DNA from: Sideroxydans sp.
Lineage (GTDB): Bacteria; Pseudomonadota; Gammaproteobacteria; Burkholderiales; Gallionellaceae
Assembly: GCA_013791855.1 (NCBI GenBank)
Contig: VMTA01000003.1
Span: 1-64,000, forward strand
Direction: 5' to 3'
Length of the DNA: 64,000 nucleotides
The translations under genes were made by a program, and so were the position numbers. The notes beneath the pieces were generated by a model. That model was given only the letters and a program-made list of their open reading frames with translations, made no database searches and was not told where the DNA came from. Numbering within the stretch: the stretch's first letter is position 1; the number at the start of each line of letters is the position of its first letter. Shown here piece by piece: positions 32,357 through 43,164 of this stretch.

Positions 32357-33971
32357 CCTTTTGAGCCGTTTCTGCTGCGTGAGTGATATACCACTGCTGC
32401 GATATGGACAAGATGTTGTTCACGATCGAATACAACACCAGTCCTGCGGGGAAAAAGAAGAATATGACGCTGAATGCCACGGGCATGATTTGCATGATCT
32501 TCGCTTGCAACGGGTCTGTCGGCGTGGGATTGAGTTTGCTTTGTATCAGCATGCTGATACCCATGATGATAGGCAGCACAAAATACGGATCGGTTGCAGA
32601 CAGATCGACTATCCAGCCCACAAACGGCGCATGACGCAACTCTACGCTTTCCAGAATCGCCCAGTAAAGGCCGATGAATACTGGGATCTGGATCAATACC
32701 GGCAGGCATCCGCCCAGGGGATTGATTTTCTCGCTCTTGTATAGATCCATCATGGCGCGATTCAGGCGCTCACGATCATCGCCACATTGCTGTTTGATCT
32801 TTTCCAGCTTGGGAGCGACCAGGCGCATTTTTGCCATGGACCGGTAACTCGCCGCGGACAGGGGGAAGAATGCAAGTTTGATCAATACCGTCAGCAAGAT
32901 GATGGATACGCCCCAGTTCCCGATCCAGCCATTCAGGAATGACATCAGCCAAAACAACGGAGCGGCGAATATCGTGAAGATCCCATAATCCACCGACAAA
33001 CCCAAACCGGGGACTATATCGTTAAGTTTTGTCTGGGCCGGTCCAACATATAGTCGTGATTTGATCTCGGCCGTTTGGCCGGGTGCGATCTCTGCTTCCG
33101 GCATAACAACACCCGCCGAATACAGGCCCTCGCCCAGTGATTTGGTGTAGAACTCACGCTGTCCGTTGCCCTCTGGTAGCCACGCTGATACGAAATAGTG
33201 CTGCAACATGCCCACCCAGCCATTGTTGGCTGCTGTAGGCAATTTTTGCTTTTCCTTGGCAATATCGCTGAATTCGATCTTCAGAAACTTTTCTTCATCC
33301 GTATAGATTGCCGGGCCGGTATAGGTAGGAATGAACATTGACCCACCTTCTGGCGGCACATCATCCCTTACCAGTTGAAAGTAGGCTGTGGGCTGGATAG
33401 CTTCCTTGCTTTTGTTTTCAATTTTATAAACAACATCAACCAGATAAGAATCACGATGAAATGTATAGATCTTTGAAACCTGCGCCTGGCCGCTTTCCGT
33501 GGCAGACAGAACAACAGATATCTCATCTTTACCGCTTTCAAGACGTGTCGTGCCGCTCGAGCTTGTCTGAAATACCGCATTGTGCGTGGGAAGCCCCGGA
33601 CCCAATAACCCGGACTGGGCTACATATGTGTGGCTTTCATCCTGCTGAAACAGCGTAATCGGTTTTGTTTTATCGTCTGCAACACGATGTTTCAACAAAG
33701 TAAAGCTATTGATGTTTCCGCCGGCTGTATCTATCTTTGCAACATAGTTACCTGTTTCAACCACCAAGACTTGCCCTGTTGCTGCCTTTATTTTGCTCTC
33801 ATTTGGCTGAGCAGGAACCGATTTGAGCGAGGTCACTTCCGGTGTTTGAGCGACACCTTTATTATTCTGGATCTGCGGGCTTGCGGGCTGCCCTTGGCGA
33901 TTCCACTCTCCCCACAATATGATCAAGGAAAAAGAAAAGACAATAAATAGTAATAAGCGCCGCGTTTCCAT
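32340..33971 (-). CDS. yidC: Membrane protein insertase YidC
   Basis: The 543-residue insertase has an N-terminal membrane anchor (LLLFIVFSFSLIILWG) and a large periplasmic beta domain to about residue 330. Five-helix Gram-negative topology follows, with the conserved core WGVSIILLTVLIKLAFFPLS, a cytoplasmic hairpin (MAKMRLVAPKLEKIKQQCGD) and NPLGGCLPVLIQIPVFIGLYW. The ATG at 33971 has AGGTGA upstream; a TTG one codon earlier is less likely. It follows yidD by 24 bases, in the conserved rpmH-rnpA-yidD-yidC order. Confidence 0.97.
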   Translation of the reverse strand: METRRLLLFIVFSFSLIILWGEWNRQGQPASPQIQNNKGVAQTPEVTSLKSVPAQPNESKIKAATGQVLVVETGNYVAKIDTAGGNINSFTLLKHRVADDKTKPITLFQQDESHTYVAQSGLLGPGLPTHNAVFQTSSSGTTRLESGKDEISVVLSATESGQAQVSKIYTFHRDSYLVDVVYKIENKSKEAIQPTAYFQLVRDDVPPEGGSMFIPTYTGPAIYTDEEKFLKIEFSDIAKEKQKLPTAANNGWVGMLQHYFVSAWLPEGNGQREFYTKSLGEGLYSAGVVMPEAEIAPGQTAEIKSRLYVGPAQTKLNDIVPGLGLSVDYGIFTIFAAPLFWLMSFLNGWIGNWGVSIILLTVLIKLAFFPLSAASYRSMAKMRLVAPKLEKIKQQCGDDRERLNRAMMDLYKSEKINPLGGCLPVLIQIPVFIGLYWAILESVELRHAPFVGWIVDLSATDPYFVLPIIMGISMLIQSKLNPTPTDPLQAKIMQIMPVAFSVIFFFFPAGLVLYSIVNNILSISQQWYITHAAETAQKGASKA

Positions 33972-33995
33972 CAATCTGTCACCTGTTAATGATAT

Positions 33996-34205
33996 TTAAG
34001 GTACGGGGTCAAATCCGCCAGCATTCCAGGGGTTGCACCGCAATATTCGCTTTGCGGACAGCCAAGCGCCCTTCAGAGCCCCGTGTTTAACGATCGCCTC
34101 TTCTGCGTATTGTGAGCAACTAGGATGAAACCTGCATGACGGCGGCAAGAGCGGACTGATCAGATATTTGTATCCGCGCACCAAGAGCAGAAATAGTGAT
34201 TTCAT
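33996..34205 (-). CDS. yidD: Membrane protein insertion efficiency factor YidD
   Basis: This short protein of 69 residues has the family hallmarks [31 protein letters not shown] and [16 protein letters not shown], with all conserved cysteines in place. It is thought to assist YidC-dependent membrane insertion. Its start overlaps the rnpA stop by 4 bases. Confidence 0.96.
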   Translation of the reverse strand: MKSLFLLLVRGYKYLISPLLPPSCRFHPSCSQYAEEAIVKHGALKGAWLSAKRILRCNPWNAGGFDPVP

Positions 34206-34561
34206 TTGTTCGCCAATACCCGCTTCAGCATCTCTGCAAGTACAGAGAAAACCTGAGATAGTTCCGCCTTTTCGATCGGTCTTCTCAATCGAACAATCAC
34301 ATCTTGTTGTAAGCCGCTTCTATCTTGAAGGCGAAAGCTCTCTCGGATCTTCCTCTTCAATCTGTTGCGTTGAGCGGCGCCAGGTATGTGGCGCTTACCA
34401 ACGGACAATCCCAGTCTTGCACATCCTGAATTGTTTGGTCTGGAATGAACAGCAAACCAACGATTCAATAAGGGCTTTTCTTGCAAAAGCCCGGAAAAAC
34501 CTTCTTGGCGAGAAATTCTAAAACGCCGGGAAAAATGAAAGTTTTGTCCTGCTTTAAACAC
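34202..34561 (-). CDS. rnpA: Ribonuclease P protein component
   Basis: The 119-residue basic protein binds the RNase P RNA for tRNA 5' processing. The RNR signature is clear ([16 protein letters not shown]), preceded by LGLSVGKRH. No ATG is available near the conserved N terminus ([15 protein letters not shown]). The GTG at 34561 ([10 protein letters not shown]) is the likely start; it lies inside the end of rpmH, overlapping it by 8 bases. Overlap of rpmH and rnpA is common. An in-frame TTG at 34564 is the alternative. Confidence 0.93.
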   Translation of the reverse strand: MFKAGQNFHFSRRFRISRQEGFSGLLQEKPLLNRWFAVHSRPNNSGCARLGLSVGKRHIPGAAQRNRLKRKIRESFRLQDRSGLQQDVIVRLRRPIEKAELSQVFSVLAEMLKRVLANK

Positions 34562-34688
34562 CAAGACGGGTTCTACCCTTGGCTCGGCGGGCGGCAATAA
34601 CTGCACGACCACCTTTGGTCTTCATGCGGACGAGGAATCCGTGTGTACGTTTTCTTTTGGTTACTGACGGTTGAAATGTGCGCTTCAT
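34554..34688 (-). CDS. rpmH: 50S ribosomal protein L34
   Basis: This 44-residue, very basic protein has the conserved beginning [19 protein letters not shown], then [18 protein letters not shown] and the end GRTRLGV. It is the first gene of the leftward operon at the origin and lies 145 bases from dnaA, which points the other way. Confidence 0.98.
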   Translation of the reverse strand: MKRTFQPSVTKRKRTHGFLVRMKTKGGRAVIAARRAKGRTRLGV

Positions 34689-34767
34689 GGCTGAATCCTA
34701 TATTTCTAGTATTGAAAAGCGCGCAATTACAATCGTTTGCGCTTCTGCTGTCAAGTTTAATTTATAT

Positions 34768-34776
34768 TGTGGATAA
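34768..34776 (-). promoter_or_regulatory. DnaA box upstream of dnaA
   Basis: TGTGGATAA is a perfect inverse of TTATCCACA, 58 bases before the dnaA ATG and next to an AT-rich TTTATATT that could be the -10 region. It probably serves DnaA autoregulation, and the 145-base rpmH-dnaA gap may add to the origin. Confidence 0.75.
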
Positions 34777-34833
34777 CTTTGGGTGGAGCTTGTAGAATTG
34801 AACAGTCTATAAGCAATCGAAACCTGACTTTTT

Positions 34834-36180
34834 ATGTCATCCCAAGGCTTGTCTGTGTGCTACCAGAAGTATTTTCAGGAATTGCTGCCTCCGCAACAAT
34901 ATAATTCCTGGATCAAGCCGTTATTGTTTGAAATAGATGGTAACAAGGTAATCCTTACCGCGCCGAATAGTTTTACGTTAAGAATCATTCAAGAACGTTT
35001 TCTTTCCGCGCTAGCAAAACAAGCTCATGATTTTTTTGGTTTTCCTGCTGAAATCGAGCTGCGGCTGCAAAAAAAACGAGCTGTTAAATTGGCAACGCCC
35101 ACCGAACAGCTGCCCCCTTCCTCTCCTGTTTCATCTATACCTGCAAAAGTATCAAAGTCAGCAAGCAAGCTAAATCCTATGCTGACTTTTGATACTTTTG
35201 TAACTGGAAAAGCCAATCAACTTGCCCACGCCGCTGGTTTGCAGGTTGCTGAAACACCAGGGGCGACATATAACCCGCTATTTGTCTATGGCGGGGTGGG
35301 GTTGGGGAAAACCCACCTTTTGCAGTCCATCGGCAACTTGGTGGCAAAAGAGAATAGCGACGCAAAGATCTGCTATATCCACGCAACCAATTACGTTTCT
35401 GGCGTAGTCAAAGCGTTCCAGACAAAGAGTTTTGATGAGTTCAAGCAGTTTTATAACTCTTTGGATTTGCTGCTTATTGATGATATTCAGTTTATTGCTG
35501 ATAAACCTGGTACTCAACAAGAGTTCTTCTACACCCTTAATTCTTTGATCGATACCAATAAACAGGTCGTTATATCCTGTGATACCTTTCCAAAGGAGAT
35601 TTCAGGGATCGAGCCGCGCCTTACTTCGAGATTCACGTGTGGATTAACAGTAGCTATTGAGCCACCGGGACTAGAAATGCGGGTGGCTATCCTGTTACAG
35701 AAGGCAGCAAACAGTTCAACACCCATCTCTGAAGATGTCGCTTTCTTCATCGCCAAACATGTTCGTTCGAATATTCGTGAATTGGAAGGTGCTTTGAACA
35801 GGATTGAAGCCTATGCTCGGTTTCATAAGAAGGTTATTTCGATTGATTTGGCCAAAGAAGCCTTGAAAGACTTGCTGGCCGCGCAAAACAAACAAGTAAC
35901 AATAGAAAATATTCAAAAGACCGTAGCCGACTTTTACCGAATCAAGCTAGTTGAATTGTTATCCAAAAAAAGGACTCGAGCGATTGCCCGTCCCCGACAA
36001 ATCGCCATGTCTTTGGCTAGGGAATTAACTCAACTAAGCCTTCCGGAAATCGGAAATACTTTCGGTGGTAGGGACCATACCACTGTGTTGCACGCTTGTA
36101 AGACGATAGATGCATTAAGAAACTCTGATTCAACGATCGAAGCTGAATTCAATCTATTGCATCAGACGTTAAGGGGATAA
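34834..36180 (+). CDS. dnaA: Chromosomal replication initiator DnaA
   Basis: The 448-residue initiator has an N-terminal DnaB-interaction domain (YQKYFQELLPPQQYNSWIKP) and a short linker rich in Ser and Pro (about 90-115). The AAA+ domain begins at NPMLTFDTFVTGKANQLAHA, with the P loop GGVGLGKTHLL and Walker B LLLIDDIQF. The C-terminal helix-turn-helix reads the DnaA box (RPRQIAMSLARELTQLSLPEIG, then GGRDHTTVLHACK). The linker is short compared with E. coli (467 residues). DnaA boxes flank the gene on both sides. Confidence 0.99.
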   Translation: MSSQGLSVCYQKYFQELLPPQQYNSWIKPLLFEIDGNKVILTAPNSFTLRIIQERFLSALAKQAHDFFGFPAEIELRLQKKRAVKLATPTEQLPPSSPVSSIPAKVSKSASKLNPMLTFDTFVTGKANQLAHAAGLQVAETPGATYNPLFVYGGVGLGKTHLLQSIGNLVAKENSDAKICYIHATNYVSGVVKAFQTKSFDEFKQFYNSLDLLLIDDIQFIADKPGTQQEFFYTLNSLIDTNKQVVISCDTFPKEISGIEPRLTSRFTCGLTVAIEPPGLEMRVAILLQKAANSSTPISEDVAFFIAKHVRSNIRELEGALNRIEAYARFHKKVISIDLAKEALKDLLAAQNKQVTIENIQKTVADFYRIKLVELLSKKRTRAIARPRQIAMSLARELTQLSLPEIGNTFGGRDHTTVLHACKTIDALRNSDSTIEAEFNLLHQTLRG

Positions 36181-36379
36181 CTCTGAATTTTATTGATTGT
36201 ACTTGTGGATAACTATGGATATGTTCCATATCTAATTTTTATCCACAATCTATGTACAGTGTTCAGTGTATTTCGCTAACAGTACTCAAAGTTTGCTTGT
36301 TGTTGAATTAGTTTGAGTTTTACGAGTTTCCACAAAAACTTGCGCTATTATTATTTATATTAAGAATTTAAGGAAAAAC
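36181..36379. other. Probable replication origin oriC (dnaA-dnaN intergenic region)
   Basis: This 199-base AT-rich gap has two perfect, oppositely oriented DnaA boxes, TGTGGATAA (36204-36212) and TTATCCACA (36239-36247). They extend to a 10-bp inverted repeat (36203-36212 with 36239-36248). Between them a second inverted repeat, TATGGA/TCCATA, lies at 36214-36219 and 36225-36230. An AT tract at about 36346-36380 (tattattatttatatt and on) could be the unwinding element. No protein-coding gene is seen here. Confidence 0.8.
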
Positions 36380-37489
36380 ATGTTTATCAAACAAATCAAT
36401 CGAAATGACTTGGTAAAACCCTTACAGGCTGTCGTTGGCATAGTGGAAAGAAAACAACCCCTTCCTATACTTTCAAATGTACTTCTTAAAAAAACCGGTG
36501 ATTCGCTTCATTTGGTGACAACCGATCTTGAAATTCAAATCGAGGCTAGACAGAAAGTAGAACTTTTGGGATCAGAAGGTCCAGATTCCATTACGATTTC
36601 AGCAAAAAAATTCCAGGACATATTGAAAGCCATTCCTGAAGAAAGTGTGGTCAGTCTGGACATACAAGAAAGTAAACTACTTGTAAAAGCAAACAAGAGT
36701 AAGTTCAGCTTGCAAACCTTGCCAGCCCAAGACTTTCCAAACTTGACAGACCAATTGGATGGGGCGACACAGATAAGGATCAAGCAAGGCAAAATGAAGC
36801 GGCTGTTGAGTTCGGTTCAGCATGCAATGGCTCAACAGGATATTCGCTATTATCTCAATGGTGTTTTGGTCGTTGTTGAAAACAACTCTATCAAACTGGT
36901 TGCGACAGACGGTCATCGTCTTGCCTATATCGCAGAAGAAATGGATGAAGAATATCCAAAACTGGAGGTCATTCTTTCCAGAAAAACCGTAAACGAATTA
37001 TTAAAACAGCTCAATGACAGCGATGATGAACTTCTGATCGAACTTGCTGAAAAGCAAGTGCGTTTTAATTTTGCAGACACAACCATGACTTCCAAGGTGA
37101 TTGACGGCAAGTTCCCTGATTACACACGGGTCATACCGAACCACGCCAATCATCTAGTCTTGAACAGAGTGGTTATTATGCAAGCGCTACAGCGAGCCGC
37201 AATTCTGTCGAATGAAAAATTCAGAGGCGTACGATTACTTCTCACTGAGAACAATCTGCAAATCATCAGTAACAACAGCGAACAGGAAGAGGCTCAAGAG
37301 GATATCGAAACCCAATACACAGGGGGCCCTTTAGATATTGGCTTTAATGTAAATTATCTGCTTGATGGTATTAATTACCTAAACAGCGAAGAAGTAACTT
37401 TTTCGTTCGGGGATCAAAACAGCAGCCTCTTGGTGACTACACCTGAAAAGAATGACTATAAGTATGTAGTCATGCCAATGCGTATTTAA
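36380..37489 (+). CDS. dnaN: DNA polymerase III subunit beta (sliding clamp)
   Basis: The 369-residue clamp has three repeated domains. Recognisable stretches are VGIVERKQPLPILSNVLL, KSKFSLQTLPAQDFPNL, ATDGHRLAY, NEKFRGVRL and the C-terminal VVMPMRI. AAGGA lies 7 bases before the ATG at 36380. It is the second gene of the dnaA-dnaN-gyrB order. recF, which often stands between dnaN and gyrB, is missing here. Confidence 0.98.
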   Translation: MFIKQINRNDLVKPLQAVVGIVERKQPLPILSNVLLKKTGDSLHLVTTDLEIQIEARQKVELLGSEGPDSITISAKKFQDILKAIPEESVVSLDIQESKLLVKANKSKFSLQTLPAQDFPNLTDQLDGATQIRIKQGKMKRLLSSVQHAMAQQDIRYYLNGVLVVVENNSIKLVATDGHRLAYIAEEMDEEYPKLEVILSRKTVNELLKQLNDSDDELLIELAEKQVRFNFADTTMTSKVIDGKFPDYTRVIPNHANHLVLNRVVIMQALQRAAILSNEKFRGVRLLLTENNLQIISNNSEQEEAQEDIETQYTGGPLDIGFNVNYLLDGINYLNSEEVTFSFGDQNSSLLVTTPEKNDYKYVVMPMRI

Positions 37490-39958
<2,469 letters not shown>

Positions 39959-39992
39959 GGGATTTCAGTACCTATTCCCGAGTAGGTAATTG

Positions 39993-40026
39993 AAAAAAAT
40001 GACCACAGATGCTGTGGTCATTTTTT
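39993..40026. terminator. Bidirectional terminator between gyrB and topA
   Basis: GACCACAG (40001-40008) pairs with CTGTGGTC (40012-40019) around a 3-base loop. The flanks are AAAAAAAT on the left and ATTTTTT on the right, giving a U tract in both directions for the convergent genes. Confidence 0.93.
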
Positions 40027-40069
40027 AACTAGTGATAATCGCGGAGATTATCAGGGGAGAATCGAACAG

Positions 40070-42685
40070 TTACTTCTTTGCAACTTTCTTGACTGCGGGT
40101 TTCTTCGCCGTAGATTTAGCGGTAGCCTTTTTTGTAGTGCCAGCTTTAGCAGTAGTCGTTTTGCCAGAAGATGTTGCCGCCTTGGTTGTTTTCTTGGCGG
40201 CAACTTTTTTGGTAGCTGGTTTCTTTGTTGCTTTGGCTTTACTTGGCCCGGCCTTGGCAGCTCTTGCAGCAATCAGCTCCAGCGCTTCTTCCAGTGTTAC
40301 AGCCTCAGGGGTTACGTCTTTTGGCAAGGTGGCGTTGATCTTGCCGTGGCGAACATAGGGGCCATAACGGCCGCTGCACACTTCGATGGGCGCTTTGTCA
40401 TCAGGGTGCTCACCAATGGCACGTAACACCGTGGCGCCGCCCGTCTTGGCTTGCGCGAGCAGTTCCACAGCACGTTCTAATCCGATGTCGAAGATGCTGT
40501 CAGTACGCGGGATAGACTTGAATTTTCCGTCATGTCCGATGTAGGGGCCGAAACGGCCAATGTTGACGATGACCTTCTTTCCGCTTTCTGGGTGAGTACC
40601 AACTTCTCTTGGAAGTGATAGTAACTTGAGCGCGGCGGCAAGATCAGCCTGCTCCAAGGGAAGATCCTTGGGCCACGAAACTCGCTTGGGTTTCGTCTTT
40701 ACGCCCTCTTCCTGCTCACCGAGTTGTACGTAAGGGCCATAAGGACCGCGCAACAACAATACAGCCTGATTGGTGTCCGGGTGCATCCCCAATTCTTTGC
40801 GCGCTTCTCCGGTGTCCTCTTCATCGCCAAGGCTGCGGGTGAAATCACACTCCGGATAACCGGTACAGCCGATGAAACTACCGCGCTTGCCAAGGCGCTT
40901 GGAAAGCGGCTTGCCGCACTTGGGGCAAGCCTCTTCCAGGATCTCTGTGCCGGGACGATCAACATCCTTCTTGTCTACAAGCAGCTTATGGAAACCAGTC
41001 CAGAAGGCGTCCAGCACAGGTATCCAATCGCGCTTGCCTTCAGATATCTCATCAAGCTCATCTTCAAGATTGGCGGTAAAGCTGTAATCGACATATCTTG
41101 TGAAGTGCTCATTAAGGAATTTAATCACAACACGACCGACATCGGTGGGCATAAAGCGCTTTTTGTCGAGCGTTGCGTATTCGCGAGCCTGCAACGTGGA
41201 GATGATGGCGGCATATGTGGAAGGACGGCCGATGCCGTACTCCTCGAGTGTTTTCACCAAACTTGCCTCGGAATAGCGCGGCGGAGGCTGGGTAAAGTGC
41301 TGCTCTCCATAGAGCTTATCGACTGGGAGAATGTCGCCTTCTGCCAAAGGCGGCAGTTTGGCACTATCCTCTTCCTCGGCATCATCTACATCTTCCATGT
41401 AGACGCCGATAAAACCAGGGAACACCAGTGTCTGCCCGCTGGCGCGAAACAGTGTGTCATCACTGCTCAGCCGGATATCGACACTGACCGTGTCAAAACG
41501 AGCAGGAGACATCTGGCTGGCCAGCGTGCGCTTCCATATCATTTCGTACAGACGCATCTGGTCGATGTTCAGATGGTCTCTAAGGCTGTCAGGCGATCGT
41601 CCTATAGAGGTGGGGCGAATGGCCTCGTGTGCCTCCTGGGCATTCTTTGACTTGCTTTTGTAGGTAGGCTGCTTTGCAGGCAAGTAGTCGGAAGCGAAAT
41701 TATCCTTGATGTAGTCGCGGATCTCGGCGACGGCCTCATTGGCCAAGTTCAAAGAATCGGTACGCATGTATGTGATCAGACCAATGGTCTGGCCGCCAAT
41801 ATCAACGCCCTCGTACAATGACTGTGCGGTACGCATGGTGCGGTCGGAAGTCATGCCCAGCTTGCGGACGGCTTCCTGTTGAAGTGTGGAAGTCGTAAAA
41901 GGCGCGGCGGGATTTCGCTGCTTTCCTTTTTTGTCTACGCGCACCACCTTGGGTGGCAACTTGGCATCATTAAGCTTGGCGTAGATCGCGTCATACTCTT
42001 TCTGGCTGGCGATGCTGAGCTGTTCAAGCTTATTACCTTGATAGTGGAAAAGTTTAGCCTTGAACGGGATGCTGTTCTTCTGACTGTCCAGGTGCACGGA
42101 CCAGTATTCCTGGCTTTTGAACTTCTCGATCTCCAGCTCACGTTCGACGATTAGACGTAACGCGGGGCTTTGCACACGTCCGGCGGAGAGTCCCGGCCTG
42201 ATCTTGCGCCATAGCAAAGGCGAAAGATTGAAACCGACCAAGTAATCCAGAGCTCTTCGCGCTTGTTGGGCATTCACCAGCGGCATGGAGATTTCGCGGG
42301 GTTTGGCGACGGCTTCCTGGACGGCACTTTGCGTGATCTCATAAAAGACGACGCGTTGCATGTTCTTGTTTTTGAGTGCACGCTTGCTTTTAAGCAGCTC
42401 GGAGATATGCCAAGCAATTGCTTCACCCTCGCGGTCGGGGTCGGGTGCCAGAAAGATGTTGTCTGCCGCAGCCGCAGCTTTTGCAATGGCATCAACATGC
42501 TTGGAGTTACGAGCGATTGTCTCGTAATTCATGGCGAAGCCATTATCAACGTCAACAGCACCATTCTTGGGAATAAGGTCGCGAACATGACCATAAGATG
42601 CAAGAACCTCAAAGTCCTTGCCCAGATATTTCTTGAGCGTCTTGGCCTTGGCCGGAGACTCAACAATTAGCAGATTGGTTGCCAT
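40070..42685 (-). CDS. topA: DNA topoisomerase I
   Basis: The 871-residue type IA topoisomerase relaxes negative supercoils. The N-terminal toprim is LLIVESPAKAKTLKKYLG with DPDREGEAIAWH. The active-site tyrosine is in GLITYMRTDS. One C4 zinc module (CPKCGKPL and CTGYPECD) is followed by repeated GPYGPYV, GRFGPYI and GRYGPYV modules. The last 60 or so residues are a Lys/Ala/Thr-rich, histone H1-like tail (KKPATKKVAAKK and on), a feature seen in several betaproteobacterial TopA proteins. It is the terminal gene of the dprA-smg-topA run. Confidence 0.98.
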   Translation of the reverse strand: MATNLLIVESPAKAKTLKKYLGKDFEVLASYGHVRDLIPKNGAVDVDNGFAMNYETIARNSKHVDAIAKAAAAADNIFLAPDPDREGEAIAWHISELLKSKRALKNKNMQRVVFYEITQSAVQEAVAKPREISMPLVNAQQARRALDYLVGFNLSPLLWRKIRPGLSAGRVQSPALRLIVERELEIEKFKSQEYWSVHLDSQKNSIPFKAKLFHYQGNKLEQLSIASQKEYDAIYAKLNDAKLPPKVVRVDKKGKQRNPAAPFTTSTLQQEAVRKLGMTSDRTMRTAQSLYEGVDIGGQTIGLITYMRTDSLNLANEAVAEIRDYIKDNFASDYLPAKQPTYKSKSKNAQEAHEAIRPTSIGRSPDSLRDHLNIDQMRLYEMIWKRTLASQMSPARFDTVSVDIRLSSDDTLFRASGQTLVFPGFIGVYMEDVDDAEEEDSAKLPPLAEGDILPVDKLYGEQHFTQPPPRYSEASLVKTLEEYGIGRPSTYAAIISTLQAREYATLDKKRFMPTDVGRVVIKFLNEHFTRYVDYSFTANLEDELDEISEGKRDWIPVLDAFWTGFHKLLVDKKDVDRPGTEILEEACPKCGKPLSKRLGKRGSFIGCTGYPECDFTRSLGDEEDTGEARKELGMHPDTNQAVLLLRGPYGPYVQLGEQEEGVKTKPKRVSWPKDLPLEQADLAAALKLLSLPREVGTHPESGKKVIVNIGRFGPYIGHDGKFKSIPRTDSIFDIGLERAVELLAQAKTGGATVLRAIGEHPDDKAPIEVCSGRYGPYVRHGKINATLPKDVTPEAVTLEEALELIAARAAKAGPSKAKATKKPATKKVAAKKTTKAATSSGKTTTAKAGTTKKATAKSTAKKPAVKKVAKK

Positions 42686-42694
42686 GCGCGGTTT

Positions 42695-43150
42695 CTAATG
42701 TAGGGGTGTGGTGCCGGAAGGCGTAAGCAGATCCTCGATCAGCATAGGATCAAGCTCCTCATGCTGACTCCACAAGACCATGAGCATGATGAGTTTGACT
42801 TTATCCAACTGAAGGTTCTCACGGTCAAGCGCGACCGCGCGATCAATGATCATCTCGCGCTCGATCGGTGTGATGAACTTGTTGTGCTCCCAGAACTTCA
42901 AGAAAAGGAGCGCGTCGGAACTGATGCGCCGCTGTTCATAGTCAGAGAAAAGGCGAAAGCCGCTTTGATTGATACTCTCGGGGTACTTTGCCTGGGTAAG
43001 CTGCTGCAAACCAGAGAGCCAGACCAGCGCCTGGTTGATGTCCTCTTCCTCAAACCCGGCTGCTGAAAGCTTCAGGGAAAGTTTGTCGTGATCAGGATAG
43101 CTGCCGAGGTCGAAATAACTCTCGAACAGGAATAGGAGGATATCAAACAT
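42695..43150 (-). CDS. smg: Smg family protein (DUF494)
   Basis: The 151-residue protein begins MFDILLFLFESYFDLGSYPD, the usual start of the Smg/DUF494 family. It has an acidic helical middle (FEEEDINQALVWLSGLQQL) and a C-terminal helical segment. The function is unknown; the gene travels with dprA and topA in beta- and gammaproteobacteria. It lies 9 bases before topA and 14 after dprA, so one transcript is likely. Confidence 0.93.
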   Translation of the reverse strand: MFDILLFLFESYFDLGSYPDHDKLSLKLSAAGFEEEDINQALVWLSGLQQLTQAKYPESINQSGFRLFSDYEQRRISSDALLFLKFWEHNKFITPIEREMIIDRAVALDRENLQLDKVKLIMLMVLWSQHEELDPMLIEDLLTPSGTTPLH

Positions 43151-43164
43151 GAATGTATATGGGT

